6,978 nt of DNA, from assembly GCA_023300205.1 (NCBI GenBank), contig JALZVD010000369.1, positions 1 through 6,978 of the forward strand. Direction: 5' to 3'. This document shows, in pieces, positions 5,967 through 6,978 of the stretch. The notes under the pieces are model-generated. The model ran no database searches, was not told the DNA's origin, and was given only the letters and a program-made list of their open reading frames with translations. Within the stretch, counting starts at the first letter, position 1; every line of letters starts with the position of its first letter. Position numbers and translations under genes: made by a program. The stretch is from Akkermansiaceae bacterium. GTDB taxonomy: Bacteria; Verrucomicrobiota; Verrucomicrobiia; Verrucomicrobiales; Akkermansiaceae.

Positions 5967-5995
5967 AGTATATATAACTATCCTATTGACTATAA
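5967..5995 (-). promoter_or_regulatory. Possible promoter of the leftward four-gene operon
   Basis: On the minus strand, TATACT (5972-5967) matches five of six -10 bases and lies 17 bases after a weak -35 candidate TTATAG (5995-5990). Transcription would start near 5960, about 30 bases before the GTG at 5929. The only other start in this leader is an ATG at 5958 opening an 8-codon frame that stops at 5932. The surrounding TATATA-rich tract makes chance matches likely. Confidence 0.35.
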
Positions 5996-6002
5996 TGGTA
6001 AC

Positions 6003-6031
6003 TTGACTAAAAAACCCATTGGATCTATACA
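6003..6031 (+). promoter_or_regulatory. Probable sigma70-type promoter of the DUF1552 gene
   Basis: TTGACT (6003-6008) matches five of six -35 bases and is followed after exactly 17 bases by TATACA (6026-6031), matching four of six -10 bases. A start near 6038 would give a leader of about 33 bases before the ATG at 6071. A second TTGAC directly abutting TATAAT lies at 5986-5996 but is not spaced as a promoter. The region is shared with the divergent leftward operon. Confidence 0.45.
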
Positions 6032-6070
6032 TTTTCTATTATCAGGGTTCCAAATATCATACAATCATCT

Positions 6071-6978
6071 ATGACTAAAAGCTCATCATACGCTAACCCA
6101 GACAGACGCACCTTCCTAAAAGGTGTCGGAGTCTCCATCGCCCTTCCCTTCTTAGCGTCCAATCCACTACTGGCAAACACCAGAGCAGACAGATCAATGC
6201 CACCAAAACGTATGGTTATGATTGCTTCCGGACTAGGTATGTATCCAGGGAATTTCTTCCCAAAAGATTTCGGCAAGAACTTCACCACATCCCCCACGCT
6301 CGCCCCACTAGAGCCACTCAAAGATGACCTCACCGTGTTCTCACACATGGATCATCCCGGACTATACAACAAACATGCAGGAATGAAAACCCTGCTCACC
6401 GGACTAGGATCATCAGCCTCCATCGACCAAATAGCAGCAAACCACGTTGGATATCAAACAAGGTTCCCATCACTCCACATCTCCATCGGTGGATCACAAG
6501 GAAACTCACGCACCAATACCGGCATCATTAAAAGAGAATTTACTGACCCTCGCAGACTCTTCGACACCCTGTTTATCAAAGATAGCAAAACAGCAAGTGA
6601 AGAACTAAAAAAAGAAATCTCACGCCAAGGCAGCGTTCTTGACCTCATCAGACGTCAAGCCAAGGCTCTAGAAAAAAGCGTTAATAAAGCCGACAAAAAC
6701 AAACTAGATGAATACCTCACAGCCATCCGTGAATCAGAGATAAAACTCCAAGGAATGGAATACTGGAGAGACAAACCTAAACCAACTCCCAAATTTAAAA
6801 TAGATCGCCCAAATAGCGATGTCGACTACCCTGTATTAGCCCCTATGATGTTTGACTTACTCTACCTTGCCATCCAGTCAGATAGCTCTCGTGTCATCAC
6901 CGCTGGATTCGGATTGCACAATAAAGTCATCGAGATTGAAGGCGTCAAACTAGGATACCATACGCTTTCTCACCACGG
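6071..6978 (+). CDS. Tat-exported DUF1552 family protein (3' end outside window)
   Basis: 302 complete codons are present, still open at the window edge; family members are usually about 420-480 residues, so roughly the last third is missing. The N-terminus has a twin-arginine signal (DRRTFLKG, residues 11-18, then a hydrophobic stretch to about 35 ending LLANTRA), implying folded export. Family landmarks are PKRMVMIASGLGMYPGNFFP (45-64), AGMKTLLTG, a SIDQIAANH helix, KLDEYLTAIRESE, a MMFDLLYLAIQSDSSRVIT region, and GYHTLSHH at the edge. DUF1552 proteins are abundant in Planctomycetota and Verrucomicrobiota, often beside DUF1592/DUF1588 cytochrome-like genes and distantly related to sulfatase/DUF1501-type secreted proteins; their biochemical role is not established. 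The start is the only ATG in the open frame after a stop at 6008. No Shine-Dalgarno is visible; AGGG (6044-6047) is too distant. Confidence 0.93.
   Translation, partial: MTKSSSYANPDRRTFLKGVGVSIALPFLASNPLLANTRADRSMPPKRMVMIASGLGMYPGNFFPKDFGKNFTTSPTLAPLEPLKDDLTVFSHMDHPGLYNKHAGMKTLLTGLGSSASIDQIAANHVGYQTRFPSLHISIGGSQGNSRTNTGIIKREFTDPRRLFDTLFIKDSKTASEELKKEISRQGSVLDLIRRQAKALEKSVNKADKNKLDEYLTAIRESEIKLQGMEYWRDKPKPTPKFKIDRPNSDVDYPVLAPMMFDLLYLAIQSDSSRVITAGFGLHNKVIEIEGVKLGYHTLSHH

Noticed and set aside
6025..6648. Minus-strand frames at 6025-6348 and 6454-6648
   Set aside because: Both are antisense to the DUF1552 gene, whose translation follows its family closely throughout.

Overview
The window looks like a chromosomal segment from a peptidoglycan-containing bacterium of the Planctomycetota-Verrucomicrobiota group, most likely a Verrucomicrobiota. 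The main clue is the Tat-exported DUF1552 protein that starts at 6071, because that family is heavily expanded in these phyla. The moderate-to-low G+C and the near absence of Shine-Dalgarno sequences fit but prove nothing.

Left part (1-1265): two small membrane-protein genes, both on the minus strand, alternate with two copies of a roughly 125-bp imperfect palindrome (about 1-124 and 635-759). The palindromes have the geometry of integron attC sites. They have terminal R boxes pairing GNNGAAC with GTTCGSC, 5-6 base unpaired spacers, L boxes with single-base bulges, and a stem that changes sequence between copies while staying complementary. Each gene starts 5-9 bases after an R' box. The simplest reading is two gene cassettes (about 5-640 and 641-1264) at the upstream edge of an array that continues beyond the left end. 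No integrase gene is visible, so this may be a cluster of attC sites without intI, or intI may lie elsewhere.

1266-1671 separates the array from the conserved chromosome. It holds a possible array promoter, a bulged hairpin at the cassette boundary, and a 49-codon open frame of unknown reality.

1672-5929: four closely spaced minus-strand genes, probably one operon. In transcription order they are a MurU/GCD1-type sugar-1-phosphate nucleotidyltransferase with a hexapeptide-repeat tail, an AmgK-type sugar kinase (aminoglycoside phosphotransferase fold), a membrane protein with a CHASE2-like sensor region but no output domain, and argB (acetylglutamate kinase). The first two form a plausible anomeric kinase plus uridylyltransferase salvage pair that would make an NDP-sugar, for example UDP-MurNAc in cell-wall recycling. 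The third may sense something in the periplasm. The fourth belongs to arginine biosynthesis and looks like a passenger.

5930-6070 is a divergent promoter region. The rightward gene is the DUF1552 protein, cut off by the window end.
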